NCBI GenBank assembly: GCA_944376975.1
Contig: CALWEE010000116.1
Span: 1-5,833 of the forward strand
From: an uncultured Lachnospiraceae bacterium
GTDB taxonomy: Bacteria > Bacillota > Clostridia > Lachnospirales > Lachnospiraceae
Direction of reading: 5' to 3'
Length of the DNA: 5,833 nucleotides
The position numbers were made by a program, and so were the translations under genes. Of this stretch, positions 1-4,948 are shown in pieces; positions within the stretch are counted from its first letter, which is position 1; the number at the start of each line of letters is the position of its first letter. The notes below the pieces were generated by a model. The model had not been told where the DNA came from, did no database searches, and worked only from the letters and a program-made list of their open reading frames with translations.

Positions 1-2
1 GC

Positions 3-509
3 GCGTTCGACCCGCTCCAGGCGCTGGCCATGACGCTGATGATCAACGCCAGGCATCTGTTTTACGGCATCTCCATGTTGGACAGGTTCAAAGGCCTGGG
101 GCTAAAGAAGATCTACCTGATCTTCGGCATGTGCGACGAAAGCTTTTCCATCAATTACACGGCGGATATACCCAAAGACGTGGACCGGGGATGGTTCATG
201 TTCTTCGTGACGCTGTTAAACCATCTGTACTGGTTTTCCGGCGCCACCCTGGGCGGCGTCTTCGGTTCTTTCATCCATTTTGATACCGAAGGGCTGGATT
301 TTGTCATGACGGCCATGTTCGTCGTCATCTTCCTGGAACAGTGGCTGAAAGAAAAACAGCACGCCAGCGCTCTGGCGGGACTGGCCCTGTCGCTTTTATG
401 CCGGATCGCCTTCGGGCCGGATAACTTTATCATCCCGGCCATGATCGCCATCCTGGCCGCCCTCACCTGTTTCAGACGCCCTCTTGAGAAAGGAGTGAGC
501 CGGACATGA
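3..509 (+). CDS. azlC: AzlC-family branched-chain amino acid permease, large subunit (5' truncated)
   Basis: The reading frame is open from the first complete codon at position 3, so the true start lies upstream of the window. 168 residues are visible; AzlC proteins are usually about 230, so roughly 60 N-terminal residues are missing. Family-typical segments are the NARHLFYG motif near the visible N-terminus, the following DESFS segment, and several hydrophobic membrane spans, including one near the C-terminus ([12 protein letters not shown]). With AzlD, AzlC forms an inner-membrane exporter of branched-chain amino acids; resistance to azaleucine gave the family its name. The stop codon overlaps the azlD start (ATGA at 506-509), so the two are translationally coupled. 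The family call is firm; the exact substrate is not shown by the sequence. Confidence 0.9.
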   Translation, partial: AFDPLQALAMTLMINARHLFYGISMLDRFKGLGLKKIYLIFGMCDESFSINYTADIPKDVDRGWFMFFVTLLNHLYWFSGATLGGVFGSFIHFDTEGLDFVMTAMFVVIFLEQWLKEKQHASALAGLALSLLCRIAFGPDNFIIPAMIAILAALTCFRRPLEKGVSRT

Positions 510-832
510 CGTGGACAGAACAGATGATCACCATCGGCATGGTCGTCCTCGGGACGGCCCTGACCCGCTTTTTGCCGTTTATCCTTTTTCCGGGCGATAA
601 GCCCACGCCCGGCTATATCCGTTATCTCGGGAAAGTGCTCCCGGCGGCCGTCTTCGGCCTGCTGGTCATCTACTGCCTGAAAAACGTGAGCCTGTTTTCC
701 GGAAGCAGGGGCATACCGGAAGGCCTGGCCATCCTCGTGGTCGTCGGGCTGCATCTGTGGAAACGGCAGATGCTCTTATCCATCGCGGGCGGCACCCTGT
801 GCTATATGCTCCTTGTCCAGACCATCTTTTAA
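506..832 (+). CDS. azlD: AzlD-family branched-chain amino acid permease, small subunit
   Basis: This 108-residue, highly hydrophobic protein has the usual AzlD length and layout. It has an N-terminal membrane span, then the family-typical RFLPFILF segment (about residues 21-28), a [25 protein letters not shown] stretch (about 40-60), and two more hydrophobic segments (about 71-84 and 92-108). It is the small partner of AzlC in a two-protein membrane exporter. The start ATG at 506 overlaps the azlC stop, with an AGGAG ribosome binding site at 491-495. Codon choice is GC-rich and less biased than in the ribosomal protein genes downstream, fitting a moderately expressed gene. It is separate from the following operon, which has its own promoter. 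Confidence 0.92.
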   Translation: MTWTEQMITIGMVVLGTALTRFLPFILFPGDKPTPGYIRYLGKVLPAAVFGLLVIYCLKNVSLFSGSRGIPEGLAILVVVGLHLWKRQMLLSIAGGTLCYMLLVQTIF

Positions 833-836
833 AGCC

Positions 837-868
837 CGGCGCTTCTGCCGCCGCGGAGCCTGTTTTTT
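837..868 (+). terminator. possible terminator after azlCD
   Basis: GC-rich sequence after the azlD stop can fold in two ways. One is CGGCG (837-841) with CGCCG (849-853). The other is a longer imperfect stem, GGC plus TTC (838-845) with GGAGCC (855-860). A run of six Ts follows at 863-868. The second fold places the stem next to the T-run, as in an intrinsic terminator, but it carries a 2-nt bulge and a wobble pair. The location, between azlD and a strong promoter, supports the idea; the stem quality does not settle it. Confidence 0.4.
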
Positions 869-906
869 CGGGCGCTCGCGGCGATCCTGTCCGGCTTATA
901 AAAAGC

Positions 907-935
907 TTGACGGCGCGAAAAAAACGTTATATAAT
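907..935 (+). promoter_or_regulatory. sigma-A promoter of the rpmG-secE-nusG-rplK-rplA operon
   Basis: A -35 box TTGACG (907-912) and a perfect -10 box TATAAT (930-935) are separated by exactly 17 bases. An A-run lies in the spacer. The expected start is near 942, giving a 5' leader of about 73 nt before rpmG. The leader holds a weak stem, GGTCTT (953-958) with AAGACC (977-982), around a T-rich loop. No other good promoter is seen before 3204, so this one probably serves all five genes. Confidence 0.85.
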
Positions 936-1014
936 AGATGCGCTATGGAAGCGGTCTTTTTTTTATGCCTGAAATTAAGACCAAGATCAAAAAAAATAAG
1001 TGGAGGTGGAAGTT

Positions 1015-1164
1015 GTGCGCGTTAAGATCACATTGGCATGTACGGAATGTAAGCAGCGTAATTACAACATGACGAAGGATAAGAAAGCTCATCCGGACAG
1101 AATGGAAACCAAAAAGTATTGCAGATTCTGTAAGAAACACACAATGCACAAGGAAACCCGGTAA
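1015..1164 (+). CDS. rpmG: 50S ribosomal protein L33 (zinc-binding form)
   Basis: This 49-residue protein begins [17 protein letters not shown], typical of L33 of the large ribosomal subunit. Two CxxC pairs (Cys9/Cys12 and Cys36/Cys39) make it the zinc-ribbon form. Length is as usual for the family. The start is a GTG at 1015, set by a strong GGAGG ribosome binding site at 1002-1006, 8 nt upstream; no in-frame ATG gives a full-length product. It is first in its operon, and secE follows 26 nt later. An rpmG next to secE-nusG is common in Firmicutes. Confidence 0.96.
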   Translation: MRVKITLACTECKQRNYNMTKDKKAHPDRMETKKYCRFCKKHTMHKETR

Positions 1165-1190
1165 TCGGTCGTCAGCGAGGAGTGGAATTT

Positions 1191-1391
1191 ATGAGCGAAG
1201 CTGAAAAAGTAAGAAAACCGGGCAGACTGAGCAGAGTGAAGGCCGAATTCAAGAAGATCATCTGGCCGGACAAAAAGACCGTCGGCAAAGAAGCGGCGGC
1301 GGTCGCCATCGTGTCCGTGCTGCTCGGCCTGCTGATCGCGCTGCTTGACATTGTGCTCCGTTACGGAGTCGATTTCCTTATTTCGCTGTAG
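1191..1391 (+). CDS. secE: preprotein translocase subunit SecE
   Basis: This 66-residue protein is the short single-span SecE of Gram-positive bacteria and is part of the SecYEG channel in the cytoplasmic membrane. The conserved amphipathic segment FKKIIWPDKKTV covers residues 20-31 (with the hallmark WP at 25-26), and one membrane helix runs over about 36-56. The ATG at 1191 is chosen because AGGAG (1178-1182) lies 8 nt upstream. A GTG at 1182 would add three residues but overlaps that ribosome binding site. The gene lies between rpmG and nusG, the classic secE-nusG pair; nusG follows after 14 nt. Confidence 0.95.
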   Translation: MSEAEKVRKPGRLSRVKAEFKKIIWPDKKTVGKEAAAVAIVSVLLGLLIALLDIVLRYGVDFLISL

Positions 1392-1405
1392 AAAAGGTGG
1401 AGAAT

Positions 1406-1921
1406 ATGGCAGAAGCAAAATGGTATGTTGTTCATACTTATTCAGGTTATGAGAATAAGGTAAAAGCCAATATTGAACAGTCGATCCAGAATCTTCATCT
1501 GGAAGACCAGATCCTGGACGTTCAGGTACCCATGCAGGACGTGGTGGAAGTGAAGAACGGCCAGAAAAAGAATGTTTCAAAGAAGCTTTTCCCTGGATAC
1601 GTGTTGCTGCATATGGTCATGAATGACGAAACCTGGTACGTGGTGCGGAACACCCGCGGCGTGACAGGGTTTGTAGGACCGGAATCCAAAGCCGTTCCAC
1701 TGACCGAGGAGGAGATGGCGCCTCTGGGGATCAGCAGTGAAAAGGTACAGATCGATTATGAAGTCGGCGACAGTGTGCGCGTTGTATCCGGCGCGTGGAA
1801 AGACACGGTGGGTGTCATCCGCGCGATCAACGAAGGCAAGGCAACGGCAACGATCGGCGTGGAAATGTTTGGCCGGGAGACGGCTGTGGAGATCAGCGTC
1901 TTAGATATCCGGAAAATGTAA
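1406..1921 (+). CDS. nusG: transcription termination/antitermination factor NusG
   Basis: This 171-residue protein binds RNA polymerase and modulates pausing, elongation and termination. The N-terminal NGN domain (about 1-105) starts with KWYVVHTYSGYENKVKANIE and includes the FPGYVLL motif (62-68) and the WYVVRNTRGVTGFVG stretch (77-91). A linker leads to the C-terminal KOW domain (about 118-171) with VGDSVRVVSGAWKD and the MFGRETAVE segment (154-162). The ATG at 1406 fits the family N-terminus and lies just after a GGTGGAG ribosome binding site (1396-1402). A GTG at 1397 lies inside that site and would add only MEN. The gene is 14 nt after secE and 84 nt before rplK. Confidence 0.97.
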   Translation: MAEAKWYVVHTYSGYENKVKANIEQSIQNLHLEDQILDVQVPMQDVVEVKNGQKKNVSKKLFPGYVLLHMVMNDETWYVVRNTRGVTGFVGPESKAVPLTEEEMAPLGISSEKVQIDYEVGDSVRVVSGAWKDTVGVIRAINEGKATATIGVEMFGRETAVEISVLDIRKM

Positions 1922-1955
1922 CAGACAAAATGTCTGTCCGGGGAAAGGACAGACA
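1921..1955 (+). promoter_or_regulatory. alternative hairpins between nusG and rplK
   Basis: Three related 7-mers allow two mutually exclusive stems. ACAGACA (1921-1927) pairs with TGTCTGT (1931-1937) around AAA. Alternatively TGTCTGTCC (1931-1939) pairs with GGACAGACA (1947-1955), nine perfect pairs around a 7-nt loop. The second stem is longer and ends exactly where the L1-site mimic begins (1956). No T-run follows either stem, so neither looks like a plain terminator. A role as an RNA switch, a stacking platform for the next stem, or a processing site is inference. Confidence 0.6.
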
Positions 1956-1983
1956 GTGGGAGGGACATTCCCGAAAATACCAC
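1956..1983 (+). promoter_or_regulatory. putative ribosomal protein L1 binding site in mRNA (copy 1, before rplK)
   Basis: The RNA can form an outer stem GUGG (1956-1959) with CCAC (1980-1983), an asymmetric internal loop of GA (1960-1961) against GAAAAUA (1973-1979), and an inner stem GGG (1962-1964) with CCC (1970-1972), closed by a short loop. This reproduces the L1-arm site of 23S rRNA as I recall it: GUGGGAGGC on one side and GCCGA plus AAAUACCAC on the other. L1 is known in E. coli to repress its own operon by binding such a site ahead of the L11 gene. Here it lies 22 nt before the rplK start, upstream of an AGGAGGTG ribosome binding site (1991-1998). Binding by L1 is inferred from the match. 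Confidence 0.8.
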
Positions 1984-2005
1984 AATATTCAGGAGGTGCG
2001 CTATC

Positions 2006-2431
2006 ATGGCGAAAAAAGTAACAGGATATATCAAATTACAGATACCTGCCGGAAAGGCAACACCGGCTCCGCCTGTCGGACCGGCTTTAGGTCAGCACGG
2101 CGTGAACATCGTACAGTTTACGAAAGAGTTTAACGCGAGAACAGCGGATCAGGGCGATATGATCATCCCCGTTGTCATCACCGTATACAACGACAGAAGC
2201 TTCAGCTTCATCACGAAGACCCCGCCGGCTGCTGTACTGCTCAAAAAAGCATGCAACATCAAATCCGGTTCCGCGGTTCCCAACAAAACGAAAGTAGCCA
2301 CGATCTCTAAAGCGGAGATCCAGAAGATCGCCGAGATCAAGATGCCCGATCTGAACGCGGCGAGCCTGGAAGCGGCTATGAGCATGATCGCGGGAACAGC
2401 CCGCAGCATGGGTATCAAAGTAGAAGATTGA
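2006..2431 (+). CDS. rplK: 50S ribosomal protein L11
   Basis: This 141-residue protein is the usual L11 length. The N-terminal domain (about 1-70) begins [20 protein letters not shown] and has the proline-rich [15 protein letters not shown] stretch (about 20-34), the region that contacts thiostrepton-type antibiotics. The C-terminal domain (about 75-141) binds the GTPase-centre rRNA and contains [10 protein letters not shown] and the [12 protein letters not shown] ending. In Firmicutes L11 is also needed for ribosome-dependent activation of the stringent-response enzyme Rel. The start is ATG 2006 after a full AGGAGGTG ribosome binding site. rplA follows 64 nt later. An L1-site mimic lies upstream of the gene and another lies downstream. 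Confidence 0.97.
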   Translation: MAKKVTGYIKLQIPAGKATPAPPVGPALGQHGVNIVQFTKEFNARTADQGDMIIPVVITVYNDRSFSFITKTPPAAVLLKKACNIKSGSAVPNKTKVATISKAEIQKIAEIKMPDLNAASLEAAMSMIAGTARSMGIKVED

Positions 2432-2453
2432 TCGTAAAGCAACGAAACGAACA

Positions 2454-2481
2454 GTGGGAGGGTCGCTCCCGATAATACCAC
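2454..2481 (+). promoter_or_regulatory. putative ribosomal protein L1 binding site in mRNA (copy 2, before rplA)
   Basis: This has the same architecture as the copy before rplK. GUGG (2454-2457) pairs with CCAC (2478-2481). The internal loop is GA (2458-2459) against GAUAAUA (2471-2477). The inner stem is GGG (2460-2462) with CCC (2468-2470). The hairpin loop differs (UCGCU here, ACAUU in copy 1) while the stem and internal loop are kept, the pattern expected of a conserved RNA structure. The element touches the AAGGAGG ribosome binding site of rplA (2482-2488), so bound L1 would be placed to block ribosome loading on its own gene. That mechanism is inferred. Confidence 0.8.
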
Positions 2482-2495
2482 AAGGAGGATTTATC

Positions 2496-3188
2496 ATGAA
2501 AAAAGGTAAGAGATATGCGGAAGCCAGAAAATTAGTGGACCGCGCGAATCTTTATGATGTAGAAGAAGCTGTAAGCCTGGTGAAGAAGTCCGCGACTGCC
2601 AAGTTTGACGAGACAGTCGAGGCTCACATCCGTCTGGGCGTTGACGGACGTCACGCGGATCAGCAGGTCCGCGGCGCGGTCGTACTGCCCCACGGAACAG
2701 GTAAAAAGGTTCGCGTGCTCGTATTCGCGAAAGGCGACAAAGTAGCTGAGGCAGAAGCCGCTGGAGCGGATTATGTCGGCGGCGAAGAACTGGTTCCGCG
2801 GATCCAGAAAGAAGGCTGGCTGGACTTTGACGTTGTCGTAGCCACACCGGACATGATGGGTATCGTTGGACGCCTCGGCCGTATCCTCGGACCGAAGGGC
2901 CTCATGCCGAACCCGAAGGCCGGAACCGTGACCATGGACGTGACAAAAGCGGTCAACGACATCAAAGCCGGTAAGATCGAATACAGACTGGACAAGACCA
3001 ATATCATTCATGTGCCGATCGGAAAAGTATCTTTCACCGAAGATCAGTTAGCGGACAACTTCCATACATTGATCGGAGCAATCATCAAGGCAAGACCGGC
3101 GGCTGCCAAGGGCCAGTATCTGAGAAGCGTGGTCATCACGTCCACAATGGGCCCGGGCATCAAGCTCAACACCGTAAAATTGGGCTGA
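2496..3188 (+). CDS. rplA: 50S ribosomal protein L1
   Basis: This 230-residue protein has full family length. L1 forms the mobile L1 stalk at the ribosomal E site and in several bacteria represses translation of its own mRNA. Domain I is built from the two ends of the chain (about 1-67 and 160-230) and domain II is the middle. Visible signatures are [16 protein letters not shown] at the N-terminus, the rRNA-binding [14 protein letters not shown] strand (about 34-47), and the L1 hallmark [20 protein letters not shown] (about 125-144). The ATG at 2496 follows AAGGAGG (2482-2488). A GTG at 2454 opens the same frame, but it lies inside the L1-site hairpin and would add 14 unconserved residues. 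The rplJ promoter starts 15 nt after the stop, with no separate terminator between. Confidence 0.97.
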   Translation: MKKGKRYAEARKLVDRANLYDVEEAVSLVKKSATAKFDETVEAHIRLGVDGRHADQQVRGAVVLPHGTGKKVRVLVFAKGDKVAEAEAAGADYVGGEELVPRIQKEGWLDFDVVVATPDMMGIVGRLGRILGPKGLMPNPKAGTVTMDVTKAVNDIKAGKIEYRLDKTNIIHVPIGKVSFTEDQLADNFHTLIGAIIKARPAAAKGQYLRSVVITSTMGPGIKLNTVKLG

Positions 3189-3203
3189 TTTCCGGTTTTA
3201 TGA

Positions 3204-3232
3204 TTGACATCCACTTTATTAAGTGATATATT
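3204..3232 (+). promoter_or_regulatory. sigma-A promoter of rplJ-rplL
   Basis: A consensus -35 box TTGACA (3204-3209) is separated by 17 bases from a -10 box TATATT (3227-3232). The local sequence is AT-rich against a GC-richer background. Transcription should begin near 3239, at the 5' edge of the L10 leader. This promoter allows rplJ-rplL to be made apart from the upstream operon, although read-through from rplA can also enter the leader. Confidence 0.85.
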
Positions 3233-3238
3233 ATTAAA

Positions 3239-3369
3239 GCGAATGCTGCCAGAGACAGCAGGTGCCGAAAGGCGTAAGTGAAGAACACCTGCCGAGGGAG
3301 ACTGTCGTAGCCGAAAGGTTTACGTATGACTTTACAGACCTCTCTGTCTTTGGACAGAGAGGTTTTTTT
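3239..3369 (+). ncRNA. L10 ribosomal protein leader (cis-regulatory RNA)
   Basis: The leader before rplJ has the hallmarks of the Firmicute L10 leader. A CTGCC...GACAGCAGGTG stretch (3246-3264) is followed by CACCTGCCGAGG (3286-3297), so that GCAGGTG (3258-3264) pairs with CACCTGC (3286-3292). That stem encloses a small hairpin with a GAAA loop (3264-3273). A second GAAA-loop hairpin lies at 3306-3324. GAGGG (3294-3298) and CTGT (3302-3305) can pair with CTCTC (3340-3344) and ACAG (3334-3337), and this would break the downstream terminator. In the family, L10 complexed with L12 binds the leader and favours termination, giving feedback on stalk protein levels. I recognise the class from motifs and position; the exact protein contacts are not visible. 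Confidence 0.88.
3339..3369 (+). terminator. attenuator terminator in the L10 leader
   Basis: CCTCTCTGTC (3339-3348) and GACAGAGAGG (3353-3362) form a perfect 10-bp stem with a 4-nt loop, followed directly by seven Ts (3363-3369). This is a textbook intrinsic terminator lying between the rplJ promoter and rplJ, so it acts as an attenuator. Its 5' arm overlaps the segment that can pair with the antiterminator at 3294-3305. Confidence 0.93.
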
Positions 3370-3392
3370 ATCCCGCGCCCAGGCCCGGGATA
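3369..3392 (+). repeat. hairpin between attenuator and rplJ
   Basis: TATCCCG (3369-3375) and CGGGATA (3386-3392) make a perfect 7-bp stem with a 10-nt loop, starting at the last T of the attenuator T-run. It lies about 25 nt before the rplJ ribosome binding site and would exist only in read-through transcripts. It could protect the 5' end after processing, but nothing in the sequence proves a role. Confidence 0.55.
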
Positions 3393-3432
3393 GATGGCGG
3401 CACACTGAATCATTTGAAGGAGGTGCACCAAC

Positions 3433-3927
3433 ATGGCAAAAGTTGAATTGAAACAGCCGATCGTTGACGAGATCGCTGCTTTGATCCAGAACGCGCAGGC
3501 AGTCGTTGCCGTAGACTACCGCGGACTTACAGTTGAGGAAGATACTCAGCTGAGAAGATCCCTGAGAGAAGCGGGCGTGACTTACAAAGTTTATAAGAAC
3601 ACGCTGATCCGCCGCGCGATCGCCGGTACGGCTTTTGAAAAGCTGGGCGATGTTCTGGAAGGACCGACAGCTATCGCTGTAAGCGCGGAAGACGCGACAG
3701 CGCCGGCCCGTGTCCTGTATGAAGCGACAAAGAAGATGCCGAACCTTGAGTTCAAGGCAGGCGTTGTAGACGGCGAATACTACGACGAGAAGACGATCCA
3801 GGTTATCGCGACCATTCCGTCCAGAGAGATCCTGCTTGGCAGACTGCTTGGAAGCATGCAGTCACCGGTTGCGAACTTTGCTCGTGTTATCAAACAGATC
3901 GCAGAGAAAAACGAAGAAGCGGCTTAA
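3433..3927 (+). CDS. rplJ: 50S ribosomal protein L10
   Basis: This 164-residue protein is the base of the ribosomal L7/L12 stalk. The N-terminal rRNA-binding domain (about 1-130) shows the family pattern: a QAVVAVDYRGLTV segment (about 22-34), then LRRSLREAGVTYKVYKNTLIRRAI (about 41-64). The C-terminal part (about 135-164) forms the long helix that binds L12 dimers, with the usual LLGRLLGSMQSPVANFARVIKQIAEK. The start is ATG 3433 after an extended AAGGAGGTG ribosome binding site (3417-3425). It is controlled by the attenuating leader upstream and is followed 40 nt later by rplL, its stalk partner. Confidence 0.97.
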   Translation: MAKVELKQPIVDEIAALIQNAQAVVAVDYRGLTVEEDTQLRRSLREAGVTYKVYKNTLIRRAIAGTAFEKLGDVLEGPTAIAVSAEDATAPARVLYEATKKMPNLEFKAGVVDGEYYDEKTIQVIATIPSREILLGRLLGSMQSPVANFARVIKQIAEKNEEAA

Positions 3928-3967
3928 TATACCGCGGACACTAAAACAAAATTGGAGGTAAAGAATA

Positions 3968-4342
3968 ATGGCAAAATTGACAACAGCTGAATTTATCGAA
4001 GCTATCAAAGAATTATCCGTTCTTGAATTAAACGAATTAGTAAAAGCATGTGAAGAAGAGTTTGGCGTATCCGCGGCAGCAGGCGTTGTTGTAGCGGCAG
4101 CGGGCGGCGAAGCTGCGGCAGCTGAAGAAAAGACCGAGTTCGACGTTGAGCTGACCGATATCGGCCCGAACAAGATCAAAGTCATCAAAGTTGTTCGTGA
4201 GCTGACAGGTCTTGGCCTGAAAGAAGCGAAAGAAGCGGTTGAAAGCGCTCCGAAGATCATCAAAGAAGGCGCGAGCAAAGAAGAAGCTGAAGAGATCAAA
4301 GCGAAATTCGAAGCTGAAGGCGCTAAAGTTACGATCAAATAA
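3968..4342 (+). CDS. rplL: 50S ribosomal protein L7/L12
   Basis: This 124-residue acidic protein is the multi-copy stalk protein that recruits translational GTPases. The N-terminal dimerisation domain (about 1-33) binds L10. An alanine/glycine-rich hinge (about 35-53) follows. The C-terminal factor-binding domain (about 55-124) has the conserved [21 protein letters not shown] helix region (69-89). The start is ATG 3968 with GGAGG at 3954-3958. The gene ends in tandem TAA stops (4340-4345). Codon use is highly biased (GAA, AAA, GCT, GTT), as expected for one of the most abundant proteins in the cell, and contrasts with the next gene. A hairpin terminator follows. Confidence 0.98.
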   Translation: MAKLTTAEFIEAIKELSVLELNELVKACEEEFGVSAAAGVVVAAAGGEAAAAEEKTEFDVELTDIGPNKIKVIKVVRELTGLGLKEAKEAVESAPKIIKEGASKEEAEEIKAKFEAEGAKVTIK

Positions 4343-4360
4343 TAAGGTCAAAAAGAGCGA

Positions 4361-4387
4361 AGGAGATGTCTGCGGGCATCTCCTTTT
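4361..4387 (+). terminator. intrinsic terminator after rplL
   Basis: AGGAGATG (4361-4368) and CATCTCCT (4377-4384) form a perfect 8-bp stem with an 8-nt loop. The T-run is short: four Ts at 4384-4387, the first of which is in the stem, then C and T. Termination may be partial, which would let some rplJL transcripts continue into the HD-domain gene, for which I see no convincing promoter. Confidence 0.75.
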
Positions 4388-4395
4388 CTACTCCG

Positions 4396-4446
4396 CATAT
4401 AAAGCGAGCCGGGCGCGGGATGGGTGTGTCCGGCTGACTTTATATG
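4396..4446 (+). repeat. long imperfect inverted repeat before the HD-domain gene
   Basis: CATATAAAG (4396-4404) is the exact reverse complement of CTTTATATG (4438-4446). Inside it, AGCCGG (4407-4412) is the reverse complement of CCGGCT (4430-4435). The arms are separated by a 2-by-2 internal loop (CG against GA) and the central loop is 17 nt, giving 15 base pairs in all. It lies after the rplL terminator and ends 16 nt before the GGAGG of the next gene. No T-run follows on the + strand. It could be an RNA structure in the leader of the HD-domain gene or a DNA site for a dimeric protein. Confidence 0.7.
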
Positions 4447-4474
4447 ATCCGGCCGGAGGATGGGAGGAAAAAAT

Positions 4475-4915
4475 ATGTGGAGTGAACTGGAGCAGACCGC
4501 GTTGAAGATCGCCTGGCAGGCCCACAAAGGGCAGACCGATAAAGCCGGGGCGCCGTATATCTATCACGCGCTGGCGGTTTCAAAGGCCATGGGGCAGGAA
4601 AAGTGCCGCGCGCTGGCGCTGCTGCACGACGTGTGCGAAGACTCGGACCTGACCCGGCAGGACCTGGAACGTCTGGGCATACCCGGGGACATCGCCCATT
4701 CGGTACAGGTCATGACACGAAGAAAGGGCGAAGATTATATGGACTACATCCGCCGGGTGAGCCTGGATGAAATGGCCCGGGCGGTAAAGATCCAGGACCT
4801 GAAACACAATATGGATCTGACCCGTATCCCCCATCCCACGGGGAAAGACTGGTCCCGGGTGGAAAAATATGAGAAAGCGCTCCGCTTTTTATTGACACTT
4901 CCGTGGGATTTGTGA
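4475..4915 (+). CDS. small HD-domain phosphohydrolase, RelA/SpoT hydrolase-like (MESH1-type)
   Basis: This 146-residue protein resembles the stand-alone HD hydrolase domain of RelA/SpoT enzymes, which in characterised members removes pyrophosphate from (p)ppGpp. Visible motifs are AHKGQTDKAGAPYIYH (16-31, with the metal-ligand His31), ALALLHDVCEDSDLT (46-60, with the His51-Asp52 pair and the Glu55-Asp56 pair typical of the hydrolase), and VKIQDLKHNMDL (104-115, with the late metal ligand Asp108). No synthetase, TGS or ACT domain is present. The ATG at 4475 is chosen because GGGAGG (4462-4467) is 7 nt upstream; an ATG at 4460 directly abuts a GGAGG and would add MGGKN. Substrate is unproven: many small HD proteins of this type are annotated only as phosphohydrolases. 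Codon use is GC-rich and unlike that of rplL. Confidence 0.85.
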   Translation: MWSELEQTALKIAWQAHKGQTDKAGAPYIYHALAVSKAMGQEKCRALALLHDVCEDSDLTRQDLERLGIPGDIAHSVQVMTRRKGEDYMDYIRRVSLDEMARAVKIQDLKHNMDLTRIPHPTGKDWSRVEKYEKALRFLLTLPWDL

Positions 4916-4921
4916 TAACAT
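4892..4921 (+). promoter_or_regulatory. putative rpoB promoter
   Basis: TTGACA (4892-4897), inside the last codons of the HD-domain gene, is followed after 18 bases by TAACAT (4916-4921) with a TG one base upstream (4913-4914), an extended -10 arrangement. The expected start is near 4928, giving a leader of about 90 nt. TGATAA (4913-4918) and TTATCA (4934-4939) form an inverted repeat across the -10 and start region. The -35 box is perfect and the -10 box is imperfect, hence moderate confidence. Confidence 0.6.
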
Positions 4922-4948
4922 TATATGATGCAATTATCATGGATAGCC

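Noticed and set aside
155..754. 199-codon open frame on the - strand
   Set aside because: It lies wholly antisense to azlC and azlD, both of which have convincing family matches. Its translation is rich in Arg, Asp, His and Gln without any recognisable domain, as expected of a GC-rich shadow frame.
757..972. Small + strand open frame running out of azlD across the operon promoter
   Set aside because: Out of frame within azlD and spanning a strong promoter; no recognisable product.
945..1025. Possible leader peptide starting at the ATG just after the predicted transcription start and ending inside rpmG
   Set aside because: No room for a ribosome binding site, no run of regulatory codons, and no attenuator follows; the overlap with rpmG is most likely chance.
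1089..1580. 163-codon open frame on the - strand
   Set aside because: Antisense to rpmG, secE and nusG; no family resemblance and no reason to displace three well-supported genes.
1795..2133. 112-codon + strand frame across the nusG-rplK junction
   Set aside because: Its translation is an Arg/Gly/Asn-rich out-of-frame product that overlaps two clear genes and the RNA elements between them.
2454..2495. Upstream GTG start for rplA adding 14 residues
   Set aside because: The GTG is the first strand of the L1-site hairpin and has no ribosome binding site at proper distance; ATG 2496 has a strong one and matches the family N-terminus.
2532..3011. 159-codon open frame on the - strand, with two others across rplA
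   Set aside because: Shadow frames of rplA; no ribosome binding site or domain supports them.
3862..4338. 158-codon open frame on the - strand opposite rplL
   Set aside because: Its low-complexity Ser/Ala/Phe-rich translation mirrors the Glu/Lys/Ala codons of rplL.
4390..4474. Promoter for the HD-domain gene using TATAAA (4398-4403) or TATATG (4441-4446) as -10 box
   Set aside because: No -35-like hexamer at 16-18 bases upstream of either; these AT-rich stretches are better explained as the arms of the inverted repeat.
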